Part shown: in pieces, positions 10,605-18,790 of the stretch
Numbering within the stretch: position 1 is the first letter of the stretch
Layout: the number at the start of each line of letters is the position of its first letter
NCBI RefSeq assembly: GCF_001975725.1
Contig: NZ_CP019434.1
Coordinates: 806,001 to 870,000 of the forward strand
Direction of reading: 5' to 3'
Length of the DNA: 64,000 nt
Source of the DNA: Acidihalobacter ferrooxydans
Lineage (GTDB): Bacteria > Pseudomonadota > Gammaproteobacteria > DSM-5130 > Acidihalobacteraceae
Program-made: the position numbers and the translations under genes
The notes under the pieces: generated by a model
Told to the model about the DNA's origin: nothing
What the model saw: only the letters and a program-made list of their open reading frames with translations
Database searches by the model: none

Positions 10605-10679
10605 GTTTTGCCGATACGCTGAGTGGGTGATGCGCACATTATCAGGGTTCGGTCGAGGGCTTGCCAGCCGGCGCGGTAC

Positions 10680-11141
10680 TCAGCGGCTGAACCACTCCCT
10701 GCGGGCACGGGAGATGAATGCCGGCCACGCGCCGTAAGGCTCCCAGACGTCGGCGATCAGTGCGTCGGCCTGCGCGCGCGGCCAGCCGCGGTCGCGTTCC
10801 AGCCAGAGCGTGGCGAAGGCGGTGGCGCGGTAGTTCATCGCGCAGTGCAGGAACAGCCGGTCGGCGGCTTCGGCTGCGGTTGCGAAGGCGTCGAGGTCGG
10901 CGAGTTGCGGGGCGTCGAAGTCCACCGGGATGTGTCTGTAATGCAGGCCAAGTGCGGCGGCGAGTCCGGCTTCGTCCGGCAGGCAGTAGGCGGGGTCGAG
11001 CAGGGCGAGGTTGACGACGTGCGTGTAGCCTGCGGCGGCGACCGCGCGCAGTTCGTCCTCGCTTGGCTGGCCGCCGAGCAACAGGTCGGGGCCGATGTGG
11101 CGAACATTGAGGATGGATTCGATGGCGGAGGTGGTGTGCAT
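10680..11141 (-). CDS. Tyrosine/dual-specificity phosphatase-like protein
   Basis: A 153-residue cytoplasmic protein resembling the small phosphatases annotated as beta-lactamase hydrolase-like or DUF442-type. The N-terminal strand pattern (NVRHIGPDLLLGGQPSEDEL, AAGYTHVVNLAL) is that of cysteine phosphatases. The active-site loop reads FLHCAMNYRAT, so the Arg is five, not six, residues after the Cys. This shortened form occurs in this subgroup and may mean weak or non-peptide phosphatase activity. Substrate unknown. It faces YrhK divergently with a short gap. Confidence 0.65.
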   Translation of the reverse strand: MHTTSAIESILNVRHIGPDLLLGGQPSEDELRAVAAAGYTHVVNLALLDPAYCLPDEAGLAAALGLHYRHIPVDFDAPQLADLDAFATAAEAADRLFLHCAMNYRATAFATLWLERDRGWPRAQADALIADVWEPYGAWPAFISRARREWFSR

Positions 11142-11239
11142 GCCGGTACGAAACGATTAGTCAAACCTGTAGTCTGACGCACTGCGTGCATTGCCGAAAG
11201 CTGCAATGCGACTATCGATGAGTACACAGGAGGACAGGA

Positions 11240-11527
11240 ATGCCCGAGACACGCTCCGGCCCGGATCGAACAAACGACATCAGGCTCACGTTGGGGAAAG
11301 ATCAACTGGTGATCAGTCGCCGCTACGAAACCATCAGTATTCTGAACGATTTTCTGGTCGCGTTGTGGTTTCTGATCGGCAGCGTGATGTTTCTGCTGCC
11401 GGCATGGGTCACGACCGGGACACTGCTGTTCGTGCTCGGCAGTGCGCAATTGCTGATCCGGCCGTGCATCCGGCTGGCGCACCATATCCATCTGCGCCGG
11501 ATCGCCCCATCCGGATGGGGCATGTGA
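11240..11527 (+). CDS. YrhK-like small membrane protein
   Basis: A 95-residue protein with the YrhK-domain pattern: a short polar N terminus, then VISRRYETISILNDFLVALW followed by FLIGSVMFLLP and a second hydrophobic stretch, TLLFVLGSAQLLIRP. The two membrane helices are at about residues 37-54 and 57-75. ACAGGAGGACAGG is a strong ribosome site for the ATG at 11240. The family has no established function. It ends four bases from the convergent DUF389 gene. The palindrome GCCCCATCCGGATGGGGC (11504-11521) overlaps its last codons and may help terminate transcription. Confidence 0.75.
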   Translation: MPETRSGPDRTNDIRLTLGKDQLVISRRYETISILNDFLVALWFLIGSVMFLLPAWVTTGTLLFVLGSAQLLIRPCIRLAHHIHLRRIAPSGWGM

Positions 11528-11531
11528 GGCT

Positions 11532-12515
11532 TCAGTGCGGAAGCGTGTTGCGCAGATAAATGGCCAGCAGTAACACTGCCAGCGTGACCACCCACATGAC
11601 CAGATAAATCGTGGTGGCGCGTCTGGCGCGTTCCTTGTCCGTCCAGACGCGCGGACGGATATTCTTGAGCAGAAACACGATTTTGCTGGCCAGGTTGACG
11701 CAGACCACGTTGACCGCCAGCAGCAGGCCGGCGCCGGTGGCGAGGCCGAAATTCTGCGCGCCGAGGAACAGCCCGAGCGCGGCGGCCGGCGGCAGCAGTG
11801 CGACGGCGACCATCACGCCGACCAGCACGCTGGACAGCCCGGTGGTCAGCGAGAGCGCCGCCGCCGCGCCAGAGGCGAGCGCGAGGATGGCCGAGTCGAA
11901 GCCGGGCGAGGTGCGGCTGAGCAGTTCGTGGCTGTGCAGTGGGTAGGGCCAGAACGCACCGACCATGGCCGAGAGCACAACGGCCAGCGCGATACCGGCG
12001 AGCAGCGTTGTGACGGCCTTGCGCATCAGCGCCAGATCGCCAAGCGCGGTGCTCAGGCCGAAGGCGAGGTTAGGGCCGAGCAGCGGCGCGATGACCATGG
12101 CGCCGATGATCGCGCTGATATTGTTTTCGATCATGCCAATGGCGGCGACCACGGTCGATAGCACCACCAGCACGAGGTAGTTGGTGCCGAGCCTGGAGTT
12201 TTTTTCGACCTCGCTGTAAAGCGCCTCGCGGGCGGCGGTCGCGTTGTCTTCCTCCGCGCTTTCCGCCTCCGGCGCGCGCGGCAGGGCCGTTTCGACGGCC
12301 AGGACGAGGATGCGCGCCTCAGGCTGTACGCCGAGTACGCTCTGGAGCAGGTCGAGCGCGCGCTGGACTTTGTCGTCGCTGACCAGCAGTCGCATGAGCA
12401 ACTGGTCATCGCCGGTCTGCGGGAAGGCGCGGTAATCGTGCGCCTTGACCGTGTCTGCCACGGCGGCGACGGTGTCATGGCTCGACGCGGAGGCGATGAC
12501 TTCAATCAGTTTCAT
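11532..12515 (-). CDS. DUF389 / TIGR00341-type inner-membrane protein
   Basis: A 327-residue membrane protein. Residues 1-80 form a small ACT-like alpha/beta domain (MKLIEVIASASS, LLMRLLVSDDKVQRALDLLQ). An acidic linker (about 82-97) is followed by six or seven membrane segments beginning at NYLVLVVLSTVVAAIGM. Family landmarks are ENNISAIIGAMVIAPLLGPN, SPGFDSAILALASGAAAALS and LPPAAALGL. The function of the family is unknown. The C terminus (KNIRPRVWTDKERARRATTI) is typical. It runs convergently with the YrhK gene and is upstream of the GST pseudogene on the same strand. Confidence 0.85.
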   Translation of the reverse strand: MKLIEVIASASSHDTVAAVADTVKAHDYRAFPQTGDDQLLMRLLVSDDKVQRALDLLQSVLGVQPEARILVLAVETALPRAPEAESAEEDNATAAREALYSEVEKNSRLGTNYLVLVVLSTVVAAIGMIENNISAIIGAMVIAPLLGPNLAFGLSTALGDLALMRKAVTTLLAGIALAVVLSAMVGAFWPYPLHSHELLSRTSPGFDSAILALASGAAAALSLTTGLSSVLVGVMVAVALLPPAAALGLFLGAQNFGLATGAGLLLAVNVVCVNLASKIVFLLKNIRPRVWTDKERARRATTIYLVMWVVTLAVLLLAIYLRNTLPH

Positions 12516-12567
12516 GCTGCGGTTCCGAAGCGTGTGCGGGCGTTGGCGATTCTGTCCGGCGGTTCTG

Positions 12568-12605
12568 CCGGATGCAAGATGAATCGGCGCGGGCAGGGTG
12601 TCTGC
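12568..12605 (+). repeat. Direct repeat unit D1, left of the broken GST gene
   Basis: CCGGATGCA... followed by TCGGCGCGGGCAGGGTGT recurs at 13623-13654 in the same orientation. The 18-base core is identical and a 5-base gap separates the two halves. The pair brackets the GST pseudogene. Confidence 0.5.
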
Positions 12606-12634
12606 GGCGACGTGTCGTTGCGGGCGCCGGCGCT

Positions 12635-13350
12635 TTATTTCGCAGGGCAGGCTGCCAGCCAGGTTTCCAACGCTTCGTACTGTGGCAGGCGCCAGCGTTC
12701 ATTGCGCGCGGCAGCATACCAGGCATCCATCGCGGGCAGACTGCGCAGCGCGTCCACGTAGCGTGCCGCCTCGGGTGGTAGCGGTACGCTGTAGGTGAGG
12801 AAACGTGCCGCGACCGGGGCGAAGAAAGCGTCGGCGATCGTGAAGTGGCCGAACAGCCACGGCTTGCCCTGCCCGTAGGCCGTGTGGCACGCGTGCCAGA
12901 GTGCGATGATCTGCGCGATGTCGGCTTCGGCGGCGTGGCTGACATGGCGCCAGGAAAACTCACCGCGCAAGTTCATCGGCAGATGGCGGCGAAGGCAGGT
13001 GAAATCGGCATGCATCTGTGCGCAGACAGCGCGGGCTACGGCGCGAGCTTGCGGGTCTGAGGGCCAGCCACGGCCGCCGAGATAGCGTTCGGAGACATAT
13101 TCGCAAATCGCCAGGGAGTCCCACACCCGCAAATTGCCGTCGATGAGCACGGGAACCCGTCCAGAGGAGAGGGCGAAAGCTCCTTGAGCTTGACCGCGGT
13201 AAACGGGTGAGCGAGCGCGATGAGGTGCTCCTTGAACGGCAGTTGGTGCTGGCGCAGGAACAGCCAGGCGCGAAGCGACCATGAAGCGTAGTTTTTGTTG
13301 CCAATGACAAGGGTCAAGGCTGAGGCAGGTGCTCTGGATGTGTCGGACAT
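12635..13350 (-). pseudogene. Glutathione S-transferase, frameshifted by a 5-bp tandem duplication
   Basis: The N-terminal thioredoxin-fold part starts at ATG 13350 (MSDTSRAPASALTLVIGNKN, then ASWSLRAWLFLRQH) and runs to KELSPS. The remainder is in another frame: GRVPVLIDGNLRVWDSLAI, YVSERYLGG, then a helical C-terminal domain ending AACPAK. At the junction AGAGG is present twice in tandem (13163-13172). Removing one copy restores ELSPSGRVPVL, the normal continuation of this GST group (YfcF/Stringent-starvation-like soluble GSTs). So the gene looks recently inactivated, unless the duplication is a sequencing error. Both halves are otherwise intact, with no further stops. Confidence 0.8.
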
Positions 13351-13368
13351 GGACGTGTTCTCCCCCTT

Positions 13369-13522
13369 GGAAGCCTGTCGGACTGGGTAAGGGTTGCCGT
13401 GGCGATGGGATAATGGGCCTACGCCCCGTCTTTTTGTATTGCGAACCGCCATTCTCAAAAGACCGGTAAACCGGTCTCCATTCCCCACCGCTCGCGGCAT
13501 GATCCGCCAGGTCCGACAGACT
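13369..13522 (+). repeat. Diverged full-length family A element, copy A3
   Basis: Starts GGAAGCCTGTCGGACT, keeps GATGGGATAATGGGCC, TCTCAAAAGACCGG and TCTCCATTCCCCACC in order, and ends GGTCCGACAGACT. About 154 bp, so both ends and the full length are retained despite many substitutions. It sits just upstream of the GST start. Confidence 0.75.
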
Positions 13523-13622
13523 GCTATGAAGACGGGCGTTTGCCGGTCATGTGTCTTCGACTACTGTGTAAGGTTATAGCTTCAGTAGGGAAAAGTGTCG
13601 ACGGGCGCTTCCATGGTGCAAC

Positions 13623-13654
13623 CCGGATGCAGTCGGCGCGGGCAGGGTGTTTGC
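13623..13654 (+). repeat. Direct repeat unit D2
   Basis: Second occurrence of the CCGGATGCA / TCGGCGCGGGCAGGGTGT sequence described at 12568-12605, here without the internal five bases. Confidence 0.5.
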
Positions 13655-13753
13655 CGCGCTGTCGGTGGGATGCCGTACCCGGATGCAGGTGCGCGATTGT
13701 ATTCGTTATGCCACGGATGCGGGTGTCGATGCCGTCACTTCGGCGATGACAGG

Positions 13754-13794
13754 CACACGTCAGGGACGCCATCGCATAGCCTCCCTGACGTGTG
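13754..13794 (-). terminator. Perfect 13-bp stem-loop downstream of the MHS transporter
   Basis: CACACGTCAGGGA (13754-13766) and TCCCTGACGTGTG (13782-13794) are perfect inverted repeats around a 15-nt loop. It lies about 60 bases past the transporter stop. No U-tract follows on the minus strand, so it may be a Rho-assisted terminator, an mRNA stabiliser or a dimeric protein site. Confidence 0.45.
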
Positions 13795-13851
13795 GCTCAT
13801 GCCCGGAATCAAAGCGGGTCGGGCATTTCAAGTGCTGCGGCGCCCGGTCGA

Positions 13852-15183
13852 TCAGCCGCGCCTGGCGGTATGTTCCTGTGTGGCTTCGAGATCGATGTGT
13901 GTTGTATCAGGCGTCATCAGGATGGCGATGATCGCCAGCACGGCGTACACCATGACCATTATGCCGATATAGATGTAGGCCTGTTTGACTCCGGTTGCCT
14001 GCAGGATCACGCCTGCGAGGATTGGAATCAGTCCGCCGCCATAGACCTGCGAAATCTGGTATGCGGCGCTTGCGCCGGATGCGCGGTACTGCGTGGGGAA
14101 GTTCTCTGTATAAAACGCAGGGATGGCGCCGTAGCCGAAGCCAAACACGAAACCGAAACCGATGATCTCGGCGATGGTCGCCAGCAGGAAGCTGTGTGTG
14201 TTGATCAGATAGAAGTACGGAATGGCGAAAACCAGAAACACGACGGCGGCAATCAACAGAATGGTGCGCCGGTTGATGACATCCGCGAGGTAGGCGCCAA
14301 TGATCATGAATACGAACATCGATGCGGCGGCGATCAGGCCGATGATCTCTGCTTGCATGCCGGTGAAGCCGACCGTTTTCATGTAGCCGGTGCCAAACAC
14401 GAAGGCGAGGAAGAACGCACCGCCGAACATCGCGTTGACCAGCGAAGTGCGCAAAATGCGCAGCGGCAGTTCGCGCCATACCTGTGTAGCGGGCATTTTG
14501 AGCACAGTGTGTTTGGCCTTGAAGTTATCGAACACGAAACTGTCCTGCGTGCGCAGGCGGATAACGATACCGACAATCGCCACCAGAAAGCCCACGAAGA
14601 AAAAGATCCTCCAGCCCCAGGCGATGAATTCGGCAGGCGTCATCAGTGATTTCACCAAAATCACCGAACCAAAACCGAGCAGCAGGCCGATCGGGATGGC
14701 AAAGCCCACCCAGGCGCCCCAGAATGCGCGATGTTTCGACTTCGCCGCCTGCTCGATTACCCAGGTCGAGGCTGTGCCGAATTCCGCGCCGAAGCTGATG
14801 CCCTGCAGAAGTCGGAACACAAGCAGCAGTATGGGCGCGATGATGCCGATACTGTCGTAGGTTGGCGTCAGACCGATGCACAGCGTGCTCACGCCCATCA
14901 GTACCAACGAATAGACCATCGCATCGCGGCGCCCGTAACGGTCGGCCAGGTGGCCGAACAGGTAGGCGCCGATGGGCCGGATCATGATGCCCAGACCGTA
15001 CACGCCAATTGCTGCGGCAACGGCGGTCAGCGCAGGCAGTTTAAAGAAGATGCCGCCCCACACGGTCGCCGCGATCACGCCGGTGACCAGGAAGTCGTAT
15101 TGCTCGATGACCGAGCCGATGATTGACGCACCGGCGACGCGGTAGATGCTCCCCTGTGTGGGTACGTTCAGAGATGTGTTCAT
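13852..15183 (-). CDS. MFS transporter, metabolite:H+ symporter (MHS) family
   Basis: A 443-residue, 12-segment inner-membrane transporter. The MHS subfamily is indicated by IGSVIEQYDFLVTGVIAATV at the first helix, the loop 2-3 motif GHLADRYGRRDA, and FRLLQGISFGAEFGTAS in helix 4. FWGAWVGFAIPIG and the late FGFGYGAIPAFYTENFPTQY also fit. Relatives move small organic acids, proline/betaine or dicarboxylates with protons; the substrate cannot be read from sequence. The start is supported by CAGGAGCGACC just upstream. It is preceded by an unusually AT-rich stretch (15190-15240) that probably holds its promoter. Confidence 0.87.
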   Translation of the reverse strand: MNTSLNVPTQGSIYRVAGASIIGSVIEQYDFLVTGVIAATVWGGIFFKLPALTAVAAAIGVYGLGIMIRPIGAYLFGHLADRYGRRDAMVYSLVLMGVSTLCIGLTPTYDSIGIIAPILLLVFRLLQGISFGAEFGTASTWVIEQAAKSKHRAFWGAWVGFAIPIGLLLGFGSVILVKSLMTPAEFIAWGWRIFFFVGFLVAIVGIVIRLRTQDSFVFDNFKAKHTVLKMPATQVWRELPLRILRTSLVNAMFGGAFFLAFVFGTGYMKTVGFTGMQAEIIGLIAAASMFVFMIIGAYLADVINRRTILLIAAVVFLVFAIPYFYLINTHSFLLATIAEIIGFGFVFGFGYGAIPAFYTENFPTQYRASGASAAYQISQVYGGGLIPILAGVILQATGVKQAYIYIGIMVMVYAVLAIIAILMTPDTTHIDLEATQEHTARRG

Positions 15184-15240
15184 GGTCGCTCCTGAAAATA
15201 ATTAAATAATTGATTAATAATGTTTTTTTTGATCATTTCC
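15184..15240 (-). promoter_or_regulatory. AT-rich promoter region of the MHS transporter
   Basis: On the minus strand the DNA directly upstream of the start reads as several TTAATT/TATTAAT blocks after a run of eight A residues, in sharp contrast to the GC-rich surroundings. TATTAAT and TTTAATT are candidate -10 hexamers. No specific operator is recognised. Confidence 0.4.
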
Positions 15241-15412
15241 ATCTGCTTGGAGCGCGTTGAATCCATAAAGTTTCAAGTCGATTGAAAATTCAGCGGTCGC
15301 GTTGTTCGGGCGGGGTGGCATAGCTACGAAACACGGCAGAAACGCCTTGTTTCGGCATCGTGCCAGGGAGGCGAAGCGGACAGTCGCGAAGCGGGGCTGT
15401 TGCTCGGACGGG

Positions 15413-16474
15413 TTACTGCGATCCGGACCTGTGCCGGCGCAGCACGCGAAACACCACGGGAGCGGCGAAGGTGATCAGAATGATGCGGAAAAGGTTGTGT
15501 GCGATCACGAAGGCCGGATTGATTTCGAGCGCAATCGCGATGATCGATATGGCGGACAGGCCGCCTGGCGTCAGTCCGAGAAACAAGGCATCGAACGGTA
15601 AGCCGGTCAAACGCTCCAGGGCCCAGGCAAGCAAGGCGGACAGAATCAGCAGCCATACCGCCGCGAGCACCGACAATAGCGCATGGCGCAGCAGGTCGCG
15701 CAGCGAAATGCCCGCAAACCCCGCTCCGATGCCGGTGCCGATCACCACCTGTGCAACAGCGAACAGCGGTGCCGGCACCGGCGCAAAATGCACACCGCCG
15801 ATGCGCGCCACTGCCATGACCAGCAGCGGCCCCAGCATTGCGGCGGCCGGCAGGCGCAGGAGCCGCCCCAGCGCCCAACCCGCAGCGCCCACCATGATCA
15901 ATAGCGACCACTGCGTCAGGGTGGGCGAACGGCTGGCCACCGCGGCGCTGTGCTGGGTGTTGATGCCGAACAATGCGTGAGACCCCAGCACCACAATAAA
16001 CACAACGAACACCACGCGAATCGCGTGCGTCAAGGCGATTTTCTGCTCATTTCCACCCAGCTGCGCGCCGACGACGACCATGGCCATCAAGCCGCCCGGC
16101 GCTGATGCAAAGTAGGCGGTGGTCGGATCGAAGCCGGCAAATCGCCGGAACAGCGCGTACAGGCTCGCCGTGGCAATGACGACGTAGAGCGCGACGCCGG
16201 TCATCGATACAGGCCAGTGCGCAATGTGCTTCAGGATGCCGGGGTGGATGCTGGAGGCGAGCATGAGGCCGATGACGACCAGGGCGCCGTTGCGCAGCCA
16301 GCGCGGTAGTGCGGTTTCCAGGCCCCACACGGCGGCCACGGAGGCGCCTGCGATCGCGCCGAGCATCCACGGCAACGGCAGACCCGCCAAGGCGAGCATG
16401 TATCCGCCGAGCACGCCCGCAGCGAGGGTCAGGAGTGATTTAAAGCCCGTGTGAAGGCGATTGAATCGCGGCAT
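15413..16474 (-). CDS. AbrB-family inner-membrane protein
   Basis: A 353-residue protein from the ATG at 16474; an upstream in-frame start would add an Arg-rich tail overlapping glgX. The sequence shows two repeats of the AbrB duplication domain (about 15-170 and 185-345), each ending in a Gly-rich FxSAPGGLMAM or FLGLTPGGLSAISIIA motif. About ten membrane segments are present. Despite the old regulator label, the E. coli AbrB relative is a membrane protein, possibly a transporter. It follows glgX on the same strand, so the two may be co-transcribed. Substrate unknown. Confidence 0.8.
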   Translation of the reverse strand: MPRFNRLHTGFKSLLTLAAGVLGGYMLALAGLPLPWMLGAIAGASVAAVWGLETALPRWLRNGALVVIGLMLASSIHPGILKHIAHWPVSMTGVALYVVIATASLYALFRRFAGFDPTTAYFASAPGGLMAMVVVGAQLGGNEQKIALTHAIRVVFVVFIVVLGSHALFGINTQHSAAVASRSPTLTQWSLLIMVGAAGWALGRLLRLPAAAMLGPLLVMAVARIGGVHFAPVPAPLFAVAQVVIGTGIGAGFAGISLRDLLRHALLSVLAAVWLLILSALLAWALERLTGLPFDALFLGLTPGGLSAISIIAIALEINPAFVIAHNLFRIILITFAAPVVFRVLRRHRSGSQ

Positions 16475-16497
16475 GGAGCAGCGCCTGACGGCTTTTG

Positions 16498-18582
16498 TTA
16501 GTTCGTGGGGCGCGCGAGCAGGACGACGCAACTGCGCGCCGCGCAGGCGGCGTGCTGCGGGTCGTTCAGCGGCACTTCGTCGCCGCTGGCGCGCAGATCG
16601 TCAGGGCTGTCGCATCCGGTGTCGACAGCCCGATGCCAGGCGCTGCCCGCGGGCGCGTCGGGCAGGGCGAAAGTGGTGGCGTCGGGTGCGGCGTTGAACA
16701 GCAGGCATAGCGGCGGCTCGGCGGCGATCGCTACACCCAGTTGTCGGGCTGTGGGGGTGTCCCAGTCCGGCGGCGTGCCGTGTGGCGCGAAGAAGGTGAT
16801 GTCGTCGTCTTCGTACCAACTGTCGCGGCTGAGCACGGGATGTGCGCGGCGCAGGGCGATCAGGCCGCGCACGAATCGATGCAGCCCGGCATGGCGCTTC
16901 AGCAGGGTCCAGTCGAACCAGCTGATGGCGTTGTCCTGGCACCAGCCGTTGTTGTTGCCGCCCTGGGTGCGGCGGAACTCGTCGCCGCCGAGCAGCATGG
17001 GTGTGCCGCGCGACACGAACAGGGTGAGCAGCAGGTTTTTGATGTGGCGCAGACGCAGCGCGTCGATGGCGGGGTCGTCGCTGGGACCTTCGATGCCGTA
17101 GTTGAGGCTGTGGTTCTGGTTCTCGCCGTCGCGCCCGTCCTCGCCGTTGTCGAGGTTGTGTTTGTCTGCGTAGCTGACCAGATCGTTGAGCGTGAAGCCA
17201 TCGTGCGCCGTGATGAAGTTGATGCTGCATTGCGGCCCTTTGCCGGCTGCCCGGTAGAGATCGGAGCTGCCGCACAGACGGGTGGCGAAGGCCCCGAGCA
17301 GACCGGCGTCGCCGCGCCAGAAGCGGCGGATGTCGTCGCGGTAGCGGCCGTTCCATTCGGTCCAGCGCGGCGTACCGAAGTGCCCGACCTGGTAGGCGCC
17401 GGCGGCGTCCCAGGCTTCGGCGATGAGTTTGGTGTCGCGCAGCACGGGGTCTTCGGCCAGGCGCGTGAGCAACGGGGTGTGGTCGTGCACGGCGCCGCTG
17501 GCATCGCGTGCGAACACGGAGGCGAGGTCGAACCGGAAGCCGTCGACGCGCAGTTCGCCGACCCAGTAGCGCAGCGAGTCCAGAATGAGGTCGGCGACTG
17601 CCGGATGGCCGGCGTTGAGCGCGTTGCCGGTGCCGGCGTAATTGCGGTAGCGGGCGGGGTCGTCGTCAAGGTGGTAGTAGACGGCGTTGTCGAGGCCGCG
17701 CAGGTGCAGGGTGGGGCCGAACCCGTCGCTTTCGGCGCTGTGGTTGAACACCACGTCGAGGATGACTTCGAGGCCGGCGCGGTGACAGGCTTCGACCAGT
17801 TCGCGGAATTCGGCGATCTGGCCTGCGGCATCGTCGGCGGTGGCGTAGCTGGCCTTGGGCGCGAACCAGGAAACGGGATCGTAGCCCCAGTAGTTGTGCA
17901 GGCGCTCGCCGGTGCGCGGGTTGCGCGCCGAGGTACCCAGGTGGTTGAACTCGAAGACCGGCAGGAGTTCGATGGCGGTGATGCCGAGGTCGGCGAGATA
18001 GGGCAGTTTTTCGATCAGGCCACGATAGGTGCCGGGATGCGCCACGCCGGCCGACGGGTGCACGGTGAAGCCGCGCACGTGGGTTTCGTAAATGACGGTT
18101 TCAGTCCACGCACGGCGCGGGAACGGTGCGGGCACGGCGGCGTGTGCAGCGGGGGCGACGACCACGGCCTTGGCCATGCGGCCGGCGTCGTCGACCGGGT
18201 TGGCGCTGCCGTCGTCCCGGTGGCCGAGGTTGTCGCTGAAATTCCAGTCGGGCGGGGCGGCGACGGCGCGGGCGTAGGGGTCGAGCAGCAGCCTATGCGG
18301 GTTGAAGCGCTGCCCTTCGCCGGGGCGGAAGAGGCCGTCGGCGCGGTAGCCATAGAGCTGGCCGGGCCGCACGCCGTCCACCCGGATGTGCCAGATGTCG
18401 CCGGTGCGGTTGCTTTGCGGGTCGAGCGCAAAGCGTTGGTTCGGTGCGGCGGCGTCGGGGGTCGCATAGAACTCCAGCGTGACGCGCTCGGCGCGGCTGC
18501 TGAAGATGGCGAAGTTGACGCCGTCGTTCTCGAAGTGGGCGCCGAGTGGTTGCGGTGAGCCGACCTGTGTGGTGTGGGGCAT
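16498..18582 (-). CDS. glgX: Glycogen debranching enzyme GlgX
   Basis: A 694-residue cytoplasmic GH13 isoamylase-type enzyme that hydrolyses alpha-1,6 branches of phosphorylase-trimmed glycogen. Domain order is normal: an N-terminal CBM48 (about 10-115, LGAHFENDGVNFAIFSSRAE), the catalytic barrel (155-570) and a C-terminal beta domain. Catalytic residues are visible as Asp352 in GFRFDLASVF, Glu389 in IAEAWD and Asp461 in TAHDGFTL. The DVVFNH motif is at 276-281 and GGDEFRRTQGGNNNGWCQD carries the family signature. No other glycogen genes (glgA, B, C, P) are nearby, so it stands apart from the usual cluster. Confidence 0.95.
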   Translation of the reverse strand: MPHTTQVGSPQPLGAHFENDGVNFAIFSSRAERVTLEFYATPDAAAPNQRFALDPQSNRTGDIWHIRVDGVRPGQLYGYRADGLFRPGEGQRFNPHRLLLDPYARAVAAPPDWNFSDNLGHRDDGSANPVDDAGRMAKAVVVAPAAHAAVPAPFPRRAWTETVIYETHVRGFTVHPSAGVAHPGTYRGLIEKLPYLADLGITAIELLPVFEFNHLGTSARNPRTGERLHNYWGYDPVSWFAPKASYATADDAAGQIAEFRELVEACHRAGLEVILDVVFNHSAESDGFGPTLHLRGLDNAVYYHLDDDPARYRNYAGTGNALNAGHPAVADLILDSLRYWVGELRVDGFRFDLASVFARDASGAVHDHTPLLTRLAEDPVLRDTKLIAEAWDAAGAYQVGHFGTPRWTEWNGRYRDDIRRFWRGDAGLLGAFATRLCGSSDLYRAAGKGPQCSINFITAHDGFTLNDLVSYADKHNLDNGEDGRDGENQNHSLNYGIEGPSDDPAIDALRLRHIKNLLLTLFVSRGTPMLLGGDEFRRTQGGNNNGWCQDNAISWFDWTLLKRHAGLHRFVRGLIALRRAHPVLSRDSWYEDDDITFFAPHGTPPDWDTPTARQLGVAIAAEPPLCLLFNAAPDATTFALPDAPAGSAWHRAVDTGCDSPDDLRASGDEVPLNDPQHAACAARSCVVLLARPTN

Positions 18583-18613
18583 GGGCGCCTGCCTGGGTCA
18601 GGTGGGGGTGCGT

Positions 18614-18760
18614 GGAGCCTGTCGGATCGGGAGGAAATCGACTGCGGCGAAGGGATCATGGCGCCATTTTCGCGCTCTTTGCCATCGAATAGAAACACTG
18701 TTTTCTCGAATTTCTCGAAGGGCCGGGGAAATGCGCCACCCTTGCCGCACCGGTCTCGTG
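18614..18760 (+). repeat. Degraded family A element, copy A4
   Basis: Begins GGAGCCTGTCGGATCGGGA and retains AAATCGACTGCGGCGAAGGG, CCATTTTCGCGCTCTTT, CATCGAATAGAAACACTG and an AATTTCTCGAAGGGCC segment aligned with the A5 copy. The right end has decayed, so the end coordinate is approximate. It lies between glgX and eno. Confidence 0.6.
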
Positions 18761-18790
18761 ACGCGTCCCCCGGAGCCGACGGACGCGCGA

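Noticed and set aside
16741-18558. 605-codon frame opposite glgX
   Set aside because: Antisense to a clear GlgX; Val/Gly/Ala-rich translation with no family features.
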